Source: Bacillota bacterium (lineage in GTDB: Bacteria > Bacillota > Dethiobacteria > DTU022). Taken from it: 64,000 nt of DNA. Position 1 is the first letter of the stretch, and the number at the start of each line of letters is the position of its first letter. The notes below the pieces were generated by a model that did no database searches, had not been told where the DNA came from, and was given only the letters and a program-made list of their open reading frames with translations. Made by a program: the position numbers and the translations under genes. The stretch covers positions 62,001 through 126,000 of the forward strand of contig JAABTH010000008.1 of assembly GCA_011389985.1 (NCBI GenBank). Reading direction: 5' to 3'. Positions 35,260 through 45,025 of this stretch are shown one piece after another.

Positions 35260-36591
35260 TTAATCTTTTATCCAGGCTGAAACCTGCGAATCAGGGCATA
35301 TAATCGTCTGAGAGCGGTCCGGTCCGACAGAAACGAGATCTACCCCGACACCTACAGTATCTTCAATTGCATTGACAAAATTTCTTGCTGCTTCAGGCAG
35401 ATCTTCCAGACTACGGGCCATGGAAATATCTTCATCCCAACCGGGAAATGATTCATAAACAGGTTCACAATGATCCAAATCATCAATGCTAACCGGGAAA
35501 TTATCAGTGACCTCACCCCGGCAACGATAAGCAACCGCCAGATTTACTATTTCCATGCCGCTAAGAACATCAAGCTTTGTTACTGCCAGACCGGTCAGAC
35601 CGTTTATACGTGAAGCATACTTGGCTATTACCGCATCAAACCAGCCGCAGCGGCGTGGCCTTCCTGTTGTCGTTCCAAATTCGTTTCCACGCTGCCTTAA
35701 CTGATCACCGGCTTCTTCCTTATCTTCCGACGGAAAAGGCCCACTGCCGACCCTGGTAGTGTAAGCTTTTAAAACCCCCAGCACCCTGTTTACGTAACCG
35801 GGGCCGATACCGGTACCGCTGGAAGCTGCCGCTGAAACAGTCGATGATGAAGTTACGAAGGGATATGTGCCATGATCAATATCAAGCAGGGCGCCCTGGG
35901 CTCCTTCAAAAAGAACTTTTTTACCCTCGGCAAACTGGTTATATAAAAGCAAGTCAGTATCTGTTACAAGAGGTCCCAGTCTTTCAAGAGCCGGCCTGTA
36001 TAGTTCAAGCAATTCCTCAAGCCTGTATGCATCAGAACTATATACTTCTTTTAATATTCGATTCTGTAAAGGAAGTATATCGGTAAGATGATCTTTAAAC
36101 CGGTTAAAATCGGTTAATTCCACAGCCCTGATACCACGCCGTAATACTTTATCGGCATAAGCCGGCCCTATACCCCTGCCGGTTGTACCAATTTTGTTTT
36201 CGCCCAGCATTTTTTCACCTGCTTCATCAAGCGCCTGATGATAAGCCATAATTAGATGAGCTTTATTACTGATGCGTAAGCTTGATGTATCTATGCCCCG
36301 CTTTTCCAAATCATCGAGTTCCCTAACCAGAACCAGCGGGTTTATAACCATACCATTACCCAACAGGCAGAGCGTTCCGGGATTAAGTATTCCGGAAGGG
36401 ACATGATGCAGTTTAAAGACATTCGCCCCATAAACTACAGTATGCCCGGCATTGTCACCACCCTGGAAACGTGAAACACAATCGGCCTCTGATGACAGGT
36501 AATCAATAACTTTACCTTTACCTTCGTCTCCCCATTGAGCTCCGACTATAACCATACTGTTAGTATTCAGCACACCGGCACCACCAATCAT
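35260..36591 (-). CDS. purA: Adenylosuccinate synthetase
   Basis: The enzyme joins IMP and aspartate using GTP, the first committed step to AMP. The P-loop region VGAQWGDEGKGKVIDYLS is followed by FQGGDNAGHTVVY, IGTTGRGIGPAYADK, LFEGAQGALLDIDHGTYP, and GPFPSED with the GRPRRCGWFD loop. Length 443 includes about 12 extra N-terminal residues before MVIVGAQ; the start at 36591 overlaps the gatB stop. It lies at the end of gatCAB-purA. Confidence 0.95.
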   Translation of the reverse strand: MIGGAGVLNTNSMVIVGAQWGDEGKGKVIDYLSSEADCVSRFQGGDNAGHTVVYGANVFKLHHVPSGILNPGTLCLLGNGMVINPLVLVRELDDLEKRGIDTSSLRISNKAHLIMAYHQALDEAGEKMLGENKIGTTGRGIGPAYADKVLRRGIRAVELTDFNRFKDHLTDILPLQNRILKEVYSSDAYRLEELLELYRPALERLGPLVTDTDLLLYNQFAEGKKVLFEGAQGALLDIDHGTYPFVTSSSTVSAAASSGTGIGPGYVNRVLGVLKAYTTRVGSGPFPSEDKEEAGDQLRQRGNEFGTTTGRPRRCGWFDAVIAKYASRINGLTGLAVTKLDVLSGMEIVNLAVAYRCRGEVTDNFPVSIDDLDHCEPVYESFPGWDEDISMARSLEDLPEAARNFVNAIEDTVGVGVDLVSVGPDRSQTIICPDSQVSAWIKD

Positions 36592-38024
36592 TTATTTATT
36601 TGTTCCCTGAAGAGCTTATTAAGTTCCGCTGGATCAGCCCTGCCACCGGTCAGGCCCATAACCTTCCCGACCAGAAAGCCCATTGCCTTCTCTTTTCCAC
36701 TGCGAATATTGTCAACGGCATCAGGATTCTCAACAATAACTTTCTCTACCAGCGGCATCAATTTATCCCTGCCTGATATTCGGCCAAGTCCTTTTTCTCT
36801 GACAAGATCAGCCGGCGTTGAACCGGTTTTGATCATTTCTGTTAATAACTCTTTGGCGACAGGCCGGTTAATTTCTCCCCTGTCTAAAAGCTCAAGAAGC
36901 TCTACAATCAATTCAGGCTTAAACTTTTCAATTTTTACTTCATTCTCACGCAGTTGAAAAAGCAGATCTCCCTGAATCCATTTAGCCAGGCTTGAATGAT
37001 TATTATATAATTGTGCTGCTTTCTCGAAAAAACTCCCCAGTTTCATATTTTCGATAAATAATTCAGCTTCTTTATCTTCCAGGCGATACTGTTCAATTAG
37101 GCGTGAACGTCGTTTCAATGGAGTTTCCGGCAATGCCTCAGCCAGATTTTCAATAAATGAATCTTCAAGAATCAGCGGCAGCAGATCAGGCTCAGGAAAG
37201 TAGCGATAATCAGAGGACCCTTCTTTTCCACGAATAGGAACTGTTTCCCTTTTTTCCTCATTCCAGTGACAAGTCTCCTGAATTATTTTACCCCCTGCAG
37301 AAAGAATCGCTTCCTGCCGTTTTGTTTCATAACTTAAAGCCAATTCCACTGCTTTGAAGGAATTCATATTCTTGACTTCTGCTTTTGTTCCCAGGACTTT
37401 CGAACCAACCGGGCGAAGCGAAATATTGGCATCGCAACGAAGAGATCCTTCTTCCATTTTACAATCAGAAACACCACTGTACAGCATAAGAAGACGTAAA
37501 TTTTCAAGAAAAATCCTTGCTTCCTTTCCGCTATTGATATCCGGAGCCGTAACAATTTCAAGAAGAGGTATGCCTGCCCTGTTGTAATCTACCAGCGAAT
37601 AATCGGAGTCCATGATTGAGTCACCGGCATGAATCAGTTTGCCTGCTTCTTCTTCGAGGTGAACTCTTTCCAGGCTTACCTTTCGGTTCAACTGATCCAA
37701 TTCGATTTCCAGAAATCCTCCCCTGGCCAGAGGTTGATCAAACTGCGATATCTGGTAAGCCTTCGGCAGGTCAGGGTAAAAATAATTTTTGCGATCGAAA
37801 CGGCTTTTCCCCTGAACATTACTGTTTAGAACCAGGGCAGCTGTGACTGCAAGTTCAATAGCCCTTCGATTAAAAACGGGCAGGCTGCCGGGCAGGCCGA
37901 GACATACAGGACAACAATTTGTATTAGGTTCGCGGCCAAAAGTTGTGCTGCAGCCGCAAAAAAGTTTTGAACGTGTCTGCAGTTCCAGGTGTATTTCAAG
38001 ACCGATAACTACTTCATATTTCAT
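36588..38024 (-). CDS. gatB: Asp/Glu-tRNA(Asn/Gln) amidotransferase subunit B
   Basis: A 478-residue GatB that phosphorylates Glu-tRNA(Gln) or Asp-tRNA(Asn) and accepts ammonia from GatA. It has YEVVIGLEIHLELQTRSKLFC, CPVCLGLPGSLPVFN, DYNRAGIPLLEIVT and a C-terminal YqeY-like tail (EKAMGFLVGKVMGLTGGRAD). Zinc-type cysteines (CGCSTTF and CCPVC) are present. GGAGG start. It lies 1 nt after gatA. Confidence 0.96.
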   Translation of the reverse strand: MKYEVVIGLEIHLELQTRSKLFCGCSTTFGREPNTNCCPVCLGLPGSLPVFNRRAIELAVTAALVLNSNVQGKSRFDRKNYFYPDLPKAYQISQFDQPLARGGFLEIELDQLNRKVSLERVHLEEEAGKLIHAGDSIMDSDYSLVDYNRAGIPLLEIVTAPDINSGKEARIFLENLRLLMLYSGVSDCKMEEGSLRCDANISLRPVGSKVLGTKAEVKNMNSFKAVELALSYETKRQEAILSAGGKIIQETCHWNEEKRETVPIRGKEGSSDYRYFPEPDLLPLILEDSFIENLAEALPETPLKRRSRLIEQYRLEDKEAELFIENMKLGSFFEKAAQLYNNHSSLAKWIQGDLLFQLRENEVKIEKFKPELIVELLELLDRGEINRPVAKELLTEMIKTGSTPADLVREKGLGRISGRDKLMPLVEKVIVENPDAVDNIRSGKEKAMGFLVGKVMGLTGGRADPAELNKLFREQINK

Positions 38025-38025
38025 C

Positions 38026-39507
38026 TCAGATAATTCCTCCTTCAGGAAATTCCACCAGGGGTCGTTCAGTCAAAGAAGCGCCTGTCTTTTCAAAATAACT
38101 GGCGACCTTTAATAAAAGGTTTTCACTGAAGGGAGAAGCAGTTAACTGCATCCCGATGGGTAATCCGTTAGAATGGATCCCGCTTGGAATTGAAAGCGAA
38201 GGTACTCCGGCGAGAGCATCGGTGATATTACAAATATCAGAAAGGTACATTTGCAGGGGATCATCTGTTTTTTCACCAATTCCGAAGGCGGTTGTCGGGC
38301 TGGTTGCGCCAACCAGAAGATCATATTTTTTAAAGGCAGCTTCATAATCCCGTCTAATCATGGTTCTCACTTTCATCGCTTTCAGGTAGTAAGCATCGTA
38401 GTAGCCTGCACTTAATGCATATGTGCCAATCATTATTCTTCGTTTTACTTCCGCGCCGAAACCGACGCCCCTTGTTTTGCTGAACATTGATTCAATGTCG
38501 TCGCCACCGGCATTATAGCCATAGCGAACTCCATCATAACGACCAAGATTTGAGCTTGCCTCAGATGGAGCAATCAGATAATATGCTCCAAGTCCATAAT
38601 CAGTTAAAGGAAGCGAAAACTCTTCTACCATTGCCCCATCTTTTTCCATTTTACCCACCATTTTATAAACGGCTTCTTTTATTTCCGCATCAAAGTGGTC
38701 GGAAACATTCTCTCTGATTACACCGACCCTGAGGCTGCCAGGATTTAATTCAAGTTCTTCGGCATAGGCAGGCACATCTTTTGGAAGTGAAGTTGAATCA
38801 AGCGGATCGTGCCCGGATATTACGCTCAATAGCAAGGCACAATCCCGAGCCGTGAGGGCAAAAGGGCCGATTTGATCAAGTGATGAAGCAAAAGCGATTA
38901 AACCGTAACGGGAAACTCTACCGTAAGTCGGCCGCAGGCCAAGTACTCCGCAAAATGAAGCGGGTTGACGAACAGAACCTCCTGTATCTGAACCAAGCGC
39001 CAGGGGAGCCATTCCTGCAGAAATTGCAGCAGCCGAACCCCCGCTAGAACCTCCCGGGACCCGATCTGTGTTCCAGGGATTACGGGTTATGAAAAAAGCT
39101 GAGTTCTCTGTTGAAGATCCCATTGCAAATTCATCCATATTGGTTTTACCCAAAAGGGGCATTCCGGCATTTTGTAAAGCGGCAACCACTGAAGCGCTAT
39201 AAGGAGGGATGTAATTTTCAAGCATCTTTGACCCACAGGTGGTGCGAATATTTTCTGTACACATATTATCCTTAACGGCTACAGGTACACCGGCGAGAGG
39301 GTGCAGTACTTCACCTTTAACCCTCCTGTTATCAACTTCTCGCGCAGTTTCAAGTGCCAGGGCCGGAGTATGGGTTATGAAAGCTTTAAGATAGGGTTCT
39401 ACCTCTTCAATGCGATCTAAAAAATCCCCGACAACTTCAATAGCGCTTACCTCTTTGTTTTTCAAAAGACGACTTAACTCGTCTGCTGTTTTCTCATACA
39501 ATTTCAT
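38026..39507 (-). CDS. gatA: Asp/Glu-tRNA(Asn/Gln) amidotransferase subunit A
   Basis: A 493-residue amidase-signature protein that releases ammonia from glutamine for GatB. The Ser-cisSer-Lys triad is visible: Lys in VPVAVKDNMCTE and the serines in PGGSSGGSAAAISAG and GSDTGGSVRQPASFCG. Ribosome site AAAGAGG. It lies between gatC and gatB in the standard Firmicutes order. Confidence 0.96.
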   Translation of the reverse strand: MKLYEKTADELSRLLKNKEVSAIEVVGDFLDRIEEVEPYLKAFITHTPALALETAREVDNRRVKGEVLHPLAGVPVAVKDNMCTENIRTTCGSKMLENYIPPYSASVVAALQNAGMPLLGKTNMDEFAMGSSTENSAFFITRNPWNTDRVPGGSSGGSAAAISAGMAPLALGSDTGGSVRQPASFCGVLGLRPTYGRVSRYGLIAFASSLDQIGPFALTARDCALLLSVISGHDPLDSTSLPKDVPAYAEELELNPGSLRVGVIRENVSDHFDAEIKEAVYKMVGKMEKDGAMVEEFSLPLTDYGLGAYYLIAPSEASSNLGRYDGVRYGYNAGGDDIESMFSKTRGVGFGAEVKRRIMIGTYALSAGYYDAYYLKAMKVRTMIRRDYEAAFKKYDLLVGATSPTTAFGIGEKTDDPLQMYLSDICNITDALAGVPSLSIPSGIHSNGLPIGMQLTASPFSENLLLKVASYFEKTGASLTERPLVEFPEGGII

Positions 39508-39533
39508 GATAATCCTCTTTTCATTAAAGAAGT

Positions 39534-39842
39534 CTACTTTTCAGGATGGTCAGATGAAGTTATACTCGGAACCCGGAAAAATTCTTTCTGTCGGTGCGGC
39601 GCATTTTGCAGCGCCCTGTTAAGCGGCAGGGAGGGTCTGACCTGATCCGCACGAAGCGTAGCAGGAAGATCAATCACATGAGATGTAGGCTCAATACCCT
39701 CAGTATCAAGTTCCTGTATTTTCTGAGCAGTGTCCAATATACCGCTTAGCTGGCCGGCTATTCTTTCTTTTTCGACCTGGCCAAGATGCAAACGAGCCAG
39801 TTTGGCCACGTAATCAACCTCTGCAGAAAAATCAATAGTCAT
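39534..39842 (-). CDS. gatC: Asp/Glu-tRNA(Asn/Gln) amidotransferase subunit C
   Basis: A 102-residue GatC, the small belt subunit holding GatA and GatB together. The N-terminal VDYVAKLARLHLGQVEKERIA and IEPTSHVIDLPATLRADQV match the family. AGGAGG is 8 nt before the ATG. First gene of gatC-gatA-gatB-purA. Confidence 0.94.
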   Translation of the reverse strand: MTIDFSAEVDYVAKLARLHLGQVEKERIAGQLSGILDTAQKIQELDTEGIEPTSHVIDLPATLRADQVRPSLPLNRALQNAPHRQKEFFRVPSITSSDHPEK

Positions 39843-39880
39843 TGTAAAACCTCCTGATTTTATCGGTCAGTAAAGCAGTA

Positions 39881-39902
39881 AACCGGCTTCTCTGAGCCGG
39901 TT
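39881..39902. repeat. Inverted repeat between gatC and the divergent flavoprotein gene
   Basis: AACCGGCT (39881-39888) and AGCCGGTT (39895-39902) form a perfect 8-bp stem around TCTCTG, followed by TTGGG on the plus strand. It lies 39 bp upstream of gatC in a divergent spacer where no transcript should end. It could be a leader attenuator, a weak terminator or an operator. The rest of 39843-40120 shows no gene. Confidence 0.5.
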
Positions 39903-40120
39903 TTGGGTTAGAACGTTCCTATAGGGCAAGAAGAGTATTCTCTTTTCAAACCCGTTTTTAAACATGGTATGACGACTCTTGATATATTGTTAACTTTACT
40001 TTTCACAGAACAATTTTATTCTATCTTCTCAATCGCGTCAAGGCCGTCACACAGTTTTTTGATAGGTAACAAAAGCAGGATTCGAAAGAGAAAAAAAGAA
40101 TATAGCCGGGAACAGAGATT

Positions 40121-41287
40121 TTGAAACCGGAGAGGCAAAAGAAGGATTATTCAAGAATGAAACAGCCTGAAGCAGCTGAATATAATCATTACTTTGATGT
40201 GGCCATTATCGGTGGTGGTCCGGCCGGAGCCCTGGCAGCAACTCTTTTGGCTGAAGCAGGGTTTTCCACTGCTGTTATCGAGCGTAAAAACTATCCACGC
40301 CATAAAATCTGCGGTGGTTTTCTTTCAGCCCGGGCAGCAGAATTACTCCCGGGTGACCTGCTTATTCCCTTAGCTAAAAACGTACCGGTACATTCTCTAG
40401 AATTTGTATGTAAAAAAAAGACATACAGTTATAATTCACGGCAAAAACTTGGTATTCTTTTAGACAGATCAATATTCGACTCACAGCTTATCCGTCATGC
40501 AGTAGAAAGAGGGGCTGTGTTATTTGAGAATAAATCGATCATAAACATTCAATATAAATTATCAGAAACAGGTAATAAAAATGTTTATCACCTGCAGGCG
40601 GGAAAAAGCAACCAAATTACTTTATCTGCATCTGCCCGCTACGTGATTGGCGCTGACGGAGCTCTGGGCAAAACCGCATACCTGGCCGGAATAAGCCCAA
40701 AAAGAAGAAAGTTCAACGGACAGGCATTATCAAGTATTTTGCCTAATATCGAAGAAAACAGCGGAACTGGTACACTTACTTTTTTTCCATTGCCATTTTC
40801 AGCTGGAATGGGTTGGTCTTTCAAAGCAAAAAACTATTACAACCGCGGTGTAGGGGGTTTTGCCGGACGTTCCCGTCTGGCCAGAGACTACGTCCGCCTT
40901 TTTCCTGACAACATGAACAATCAACCTCACTATTGGCCATTACCTTTTCTCGGGCCGCTAAGAAAAATCGCCACTGGCAACCTGCTGCTGATCGGAGATG
41001 CGGCGGGGCTTATTGAACCGTTTTCAGGGGAAGGCCTTTATAACGCTTTTAAAAGCGCTTACTTTGCCGTTCAGGCAATAAAAGAAGCTGATAAAAAAAA
41101 AGTTGAAGCTGAAGCCACCTATAACCGCCTATTTAAAAAACATTTCAGAGCTAAATTTATTGCTACTCTTTTAGGCGCCGTCCTGCTTAATTTGCGCGCA
41201 GCAGTTGCTCCTTCCACAATGCCTTTATACATTGCCAGACTGATGGAAAACAAACTCTGGTTTAATGACGCTATTCAGAAAAAGTAA
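40121..41287 (+). CDS. Geranylgeranyl reductase family FAD-dependent oxidoreductase
   Basis: A 388-residue FAD protein. It has the Rossmann motif DVAIIGGGPAGALAATLLAEAGFS near residue 27, a PRHKICGGFLSARAAELL segment typical of the GGR/ChlP family, and the GDAAGLIEPFSGEGLYNAFKS motif near residue 290. Family members saturate isoprenoid chains or act as oxidoreductases; the substrate is unknown. TTG 40121 is the longest start, and ATG 40157 with AAGAAGG upstream is equally plausible. Its 3' end overlaps the convergent alr gene by 17 nt. Confidence 0.83.
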   Translation: MKPERQKKDYSRMKQPEAAEYNHYFDVAIIGGGPAGALAATLLAEAGFSTAVIERKNYPRHKICGGFLSARAAELLPGDLLIPLAKNVPVHSLEFVCKKKTYSYNSRQKLGILLDRSIFDSQLIRHAVERGAVLFENKSIINIQYKLSETGNKNVYHLQAGKSNQITLSASARYVIGADGALGKTAYLAGISPKRRKFNGQALSSILPNIEENSGTGTLTFFPLPFSAGMGWSFKAKNYYNRGVGGFAGRSRLARDYVRLFPDNMNNQPHYWPLPFLGPLRKIATGNLLLIGDAAGLIEPFSGEGLYNAFKSAYFAVQAIKEADKKKVEAEATYNRLFKKHFRAKFIATLLGAVLLNLRAAVAPSTMPLYIARLMENKLWFNDAIQKK

Positions 41288-42467
41288 GATCTTCGATAAA
41301 ATCATGAATTGAATCAAGGCGATCATTTTGGAAATAGAAACGTGAAACTCTTTTGTCAATAGAACAAAGTAGTTCATAATTTACCGTGCCGATTAATCCG
41401 GCTATTTCTTCAATAGTAATAATTTCTTTACCCTGTTTTCCATACAATACCACTTCATCATTGAGGTGCACACCTGGAATATTTGTGACATCTGCCATGA
41501 GGTGATCCATGCAAACTCTGCCAACAACCTGAGCCCTGTGCCCGCGAATTAAAACCTGACTTTTATTTGACAGCAGCCTGCTGTAGCCGTCTGCATAACC
41601 GACGGGAATTGTTGCGATCAAAGCTTCCTCTGATGTACGGTAAGTACATCCATAGCTGATGGCGCTTCCGGGCGGCATTTTTTTTACCAGCACTACCCTG
41701 CTTTTAAAAGTAAGAGCAGGTTTTAATTTTACCGAACCACTTTCCATTGCAGGCGAAGGATAATAACCATACATGGAGAGCCCCAGGCGAAGCAGGTTAT
41801 AGTGTGAATCCTGACATTTTAATGAACCGGCGCTGTTCGCAGCATGAATATATTTAAATTTAACTCCTCTATCTTTCAAGTGATCAATAATCCGGCTAAA
41901 TAGATGCAGCTGCTCCATTGTATAAGTATTATCTTCTTCTGCAGCGGCTAAATGAGTAAATAAACCTTCTGCTTTAAGTCCAGGCATTCGAACAACCCTT
42001 GAAATTACTTCCACTGCCTCATCAGGTAAAAGGCCTATCCTCCCCATTCCGGTATCAACTTTTAAATGCATAGGAAGAGTTATCCCTTTTCGAACAGCCA
42101 GCGCAGATAGCTGAAGAGCTGTATCATAACCAAATACTGTTGGAATTAGATTGTATTCTACCAAAGCTGGAAACTGAGCCGGATCAGTATAACCAAGCAA
42201 TAATACAGGCGCATTTATCCCTGCTCTGCGTATATCTATACCTTCTTCTACAAAAGCCACAGCCAGACTCAACGCGCCAGCTTCAAGCGCGGCAGCGGCA
42301 ACAGCCGCTGCCCCATGCCCATAACCGTCAGCTTTAACGACAGCCATGATTTCGACTTCGGAGCCTGCTAAAGTTTTAACCTGTTCAACATTATGAGCAA
42401 TAGCGTCCAGGTTTATTTCAACCCAGGCCGGCCTGGCAGAATATAGGGAATTCATGGTGAGTTGCAT
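41271..42467 (-). CDS. alr: Alanine racemase
   Basis: A PLP enzyme making D-alanine for peptidoglycan. The PLP lysine lies in IMAVVKADGYGHGA (residues about 40-53), with HLKVDTGMGRIGL, the catalytic Tyr in AISYGCTYRTSE and VCMDHLMADVT. Length is 398 from 42467; AAAGGAG abuts that ATG, so ATG 42455 is the more likely start. It lies 5 nt downstream of hom on the same strand. Confidence 0.95.
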   Translation of the reverse strand: MQLTMNSLYSARPAWVEINLDAIAHNVEQVKTLAGSEVEIMAVVKADGYGHGAAAVAAAALEAGALSLAVAFVEEGIDIRRAGINAPVLLLGYTDPAQFPALVEYNLIPTVFGYDTALQLSALAVRKGITLPMHLKVDTGMGRIGLLPDEAVEVISRVVRMPGLKAEGLFTHLAAAEEDNTYTMEQLHLFSRIIDHLKDRGVKFKYIHAANSAGSLKCQDSHYNLLRLGLSMYGYYPSPAMESGSVKLKPALTFKSRVVLVKKMPPGSAISYGCTYRTSEEALIATIPVGYADGYSRLLSNKSQVLIRGHRAQVVGRVCMDHLMADVTNIPGVHLNDEVVLYGKQGKEIITIEEIAGLIGTVNYELLCSIDKRVSRFYFQNDRLDSIHDFIEDLTFSE

Positions 42468-42472
42468 CTCCT

Positions 42473-43762
42473 TTAACCCAGCAGCCGAAACTTACTCGGA
42501 TTTGGCCTGATGGCCGGCAGACTGATTACCTTTTCTAACGCTCTGTTGAAAGCTTCTTCTACTACCATGTGAGTTACCAGAACAATTTCTGCCGTGTTGT
42601 TAACCCGACGTTTCTGGATGACCATATCAAGACTGACCTGTTCATCACCAAAGACATTAGCAAGCGCTGCAAAAACACCGGGGCGATCATCGGCAAGAAA
42701 TCTTAAATAGAAACAGCTTTTTAGTTTATCGATAGGAATAAGTGAAGCTTGCTTCTTGGCGCCTTCAATGACACCATTAACAGCCTGACGGCGTATGCAA
42801 CGAAGCGCTTCAGCCATATCGGCCAAAACAGCGCTTGCTGTTGGCAGCGAACCGGCGCCGCGACCATAAAACATAACTTCGCCTACTGCATCGCCTTCAA
42901 CAAAAATTGCATTAAACTCATTTGACACTGAAGCCAGGGGATGTTCATGGGAAACAAGAGTAGGATGAACCCTTAAAGCCAGCCCATCGGGCAGCTGTTC
43001 ACCTATCGCTACCAGTTTAATGACATATCCAATTTCACGGGCATAATCAATATCTTCGCGGGTTACTTTGCCGATACCTTCGATATAAACCTGCCCGGGA
43101 TCTATGTAGAAGCCGAATGCAAGACCTGACATTATAATTAATTTATAAGCGGCATCGCGACCTTCAATATCACTCGATGGATCAGCTTCGGCAAAACCAA
43201 GCTTTTGGGCCTGACAAAGAGCATCTTCAAAATTTAAATTATCCTGGGCCATTCTTGTTAATATATAGTTGGTGGTTCCGTTAACAATGCCTACGATTCG
43301 TTTAACCTGATCAGCTACCAGGCTGTGCCGCAAGGGGCGAATGATTGGAATGCCTCCGCCAACGCTGCCTTCATAAAAGATGTTGCGTTTATTTTCACGG
43401 GCTGTACTTAGAAGCTCTTCACCATGCGCAGCCATTAAATCTTTGTTCGCGGTTATAACATATTTGCCACTTTGCAAGGCCCTGCGGATATAGTCACGGG
43501 CTGGCTCTATACCGCCAATCAGCTCGATAATAATGGAAATTGAAGGATCCTCAATAATATCATCCGGGTTGGTTGTAAATATTTCCTGCGCCAACTCAAT
43601 ATTACGCGGTCTTGAAGGATCACGGACAAGGATTTTTGTAAGTGCAAATGCAGTTTCTGTTTTTTCTTTGATCTGATCGCTGTTACGTTTTAAAAGCTCA
43701 ACTACTCCACTTCCGACAGTTCCCATACCCAACATGCCTACTTTAATTAAATCTTTCCCCAT
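42473..43762 (-). CDS. hom: Homoserine dehydrogenase
   Basis: It reduces aspartate semialdehyde to homoserine, the branch to threonine and methionine. The NAD(P) motif VGMLGMGTVGSGVVELL starts at residue 8. Other motifs are VITANKDLMAAHG, YEGSVGGGIPIIRPL, GIVNGTTNYIL and GREDIDYAREI-type residues. A C-terminal ACT domain (DDRPGVFAALANVFG, from about 350) allows feedback inhibition. Length 429. Its substrate is made by the asd product encoded at 12.7-13.8 kb. Confidence 0.95.
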   Translation of the reverse strand: MGKDLIKVGMLGMGTVGSGVVELLKRNSDQIKEKTETAFALTKILVRDPSRPRNIELAQEIFTTNPDDIIEDPSISIIIELIGGIEPARDYIRRALQSGKYVITANKDLMAAHGEELLSTARENKRNIFYEGSVGGGIPIIRPLRHSLVADQVKRIVGIVNGTTNYILTRMAQDNLNFEDALCQAQKLGFAEADPSSDIEGRDAAYKLIIMSGLAFGFYIDPGQVYIEGIGKVTREDIDYAREIGYVIKLVAIGEQLPDGLALRVHPTLVSHEHPLASVSNEFNAIFVEGDAVGEVMFYGRGAGSLPTASAVLADMAEALRCIRRQAVNGVIEGAKKQASLIPIDKLKSCFYLRFLADDRPGVFAALANVFGDEQVSLDMVIQKRRVNNTAEIVLVTHMVVEEAFNRALEKVISLPAIRPNPSKFRLLG

Positions 43763-43786
43763 TGCTATTACGGGCCCCCTTATATA

Positions 43787-45025
43787 TTACTCATAAATCT
43801 TCTCATCTACCTGATCTGCTTCAGCGGCGTCAAGCTCGATATCACGGGTTTTTATACCTTCACCAGCCATTTCCTTAAAATATTCATGCTGAATAATCAG
43901 ATCCATGATTTCATTTGTTCCAGTCCAGATCATGATCAACCTAACGTCCCGAAGCATCTTTTCAATTGGATACACATTAGTATAACCGATTCCACCCATA
44001 ATTTGCATGGCATTATTGACAATTTTCCAGGCATTTTCTGTAGCTACTTTCTTTGCTTCTGAAACAAGTCGCCTGGATCTTCCGGCAGTATCACCGGCAT
44101 CAACTGAACTGGCAGCCAGATATACTATACCCCTGGCAGTATCTAGCAGGGTGACATTATCGGCCACTTTGAAGTTAACCGCCTGGAAATTTTTAATTTC
44201 TGTTCCGAAAGCCTTTCGCCTGGTGCTATATCGCGCTGCTACTTCATGTGCGGCACGTCCCATTCCTATTGCCCCACCGGCACTGGTCATTCGCTCGGGA
44301 ATCATCATCTGGTAGAATATCGCTCCACCATTATTTTCTTCACCCAGCAGATTTTCTGCCGGCACCTTAACATCTTTAAATACAATCCTGCCTGTGCCGC
44401 CACCACGGGTGCCCATTAAACCATAAAGATATTCTACTTTTACCTCATCACTGCGGTCAACCAGAAAAGCGCTTATAGATTTATGCGGAGGGCCGTCGAT
44501 TGATGTACGAGCGTAAACCATAAAATAATCTGCACCTTCGGATCCGACAACAAAACGTTTTTGGCCGTTTAAAATATAATAATCCCCGTCTTTTTCAGCC
44601 GTACATGTAGCTCCAAAAAAATCAGAGCCTCCCCGCGGTTCTGTCAGGGCTTCAGCAGCAGTAAGTTTACCTTCAATGGTTGGACGCAGGTATTTTTCTT
44701 TAAGATGCTCCGATCCGAACTTATTGATCGCTTCACCAACAATACTTACCAAAGAATAGAGACATCCCAGAGACGTTCCAAGAATACCAACTTCTTCAAG
44801 CGCTATTATCTCAGAAACCCAGGGCATACCCCTGCCGCCATATTTTTCAGGAAAGCGCAATCCCAATAAATTACGCGCAGCAGCTTTCTGTAAAAATTCC
44901 CTGGGGTAACGTACTTTTTCTTCATCCATATCCCTGAGAAGTTTTTTATCAATGTCATCCCTGACAAATGTGCGTACTTCGTCGCGCAATCTTTTATCTT
45001 CTGCCGACATCAAACATTCAAGCAT
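43787..45025 (-). CDS. Acyl-CoA dehydrogenase
   Basis: A 412-residue flavin dehydrogenase of the short-chain acyl-CoA / glutaryl-CoA-like class. Motifs are [52 protein letters not shown] and [12 protein letters not shown], the last holding the usual catalytic Glu. It oxidises an acyl-CoA and passes electrons to Etf; an Etf pair lies at 20-21.6 kb. The acidic C-terminal tail of about 25 residues is unusual. AGGAGGGG before the ATG. Overlaps nnrDE by 8 nt. Confidence 0.92.
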   Translation of the reverse strand: MLECLMSAEDKRLRDEVRTFVRDDIDKKLLRDMDEEKVRYPREFLQKAAARNLLGLRFPEKYGGRGMPWVSEIIALEEVGILGTSLGCLYSLVSIVGEAINKFGSEHLKEKYLRPTIEGKLTAAEALTEPRGGSDFFGATCTAEKDGDYYILNGQKRFVVGSEGADYFMVYARTSIDGPPHKSISAFLVDRSDEVKVEYLYGLMGTRGGGTGRIVFKDVKVPAENLLGEENNGGAIFYQMMIPERMTSAGGAIGMGRAAHEVAARYSTRRKAFGTEIKNFQAVNFKVADNVTLLDTARGIVYLAASSVDAGDTAGRSRRLVSEAKKVATENAWKIVNNAMQIMGGIGYTNVYPIEKMLRDVRLIMIWTGTNEIMDLIIQHEYFKEMAGEGIKTRDIELDAAEADQVDEKIYE

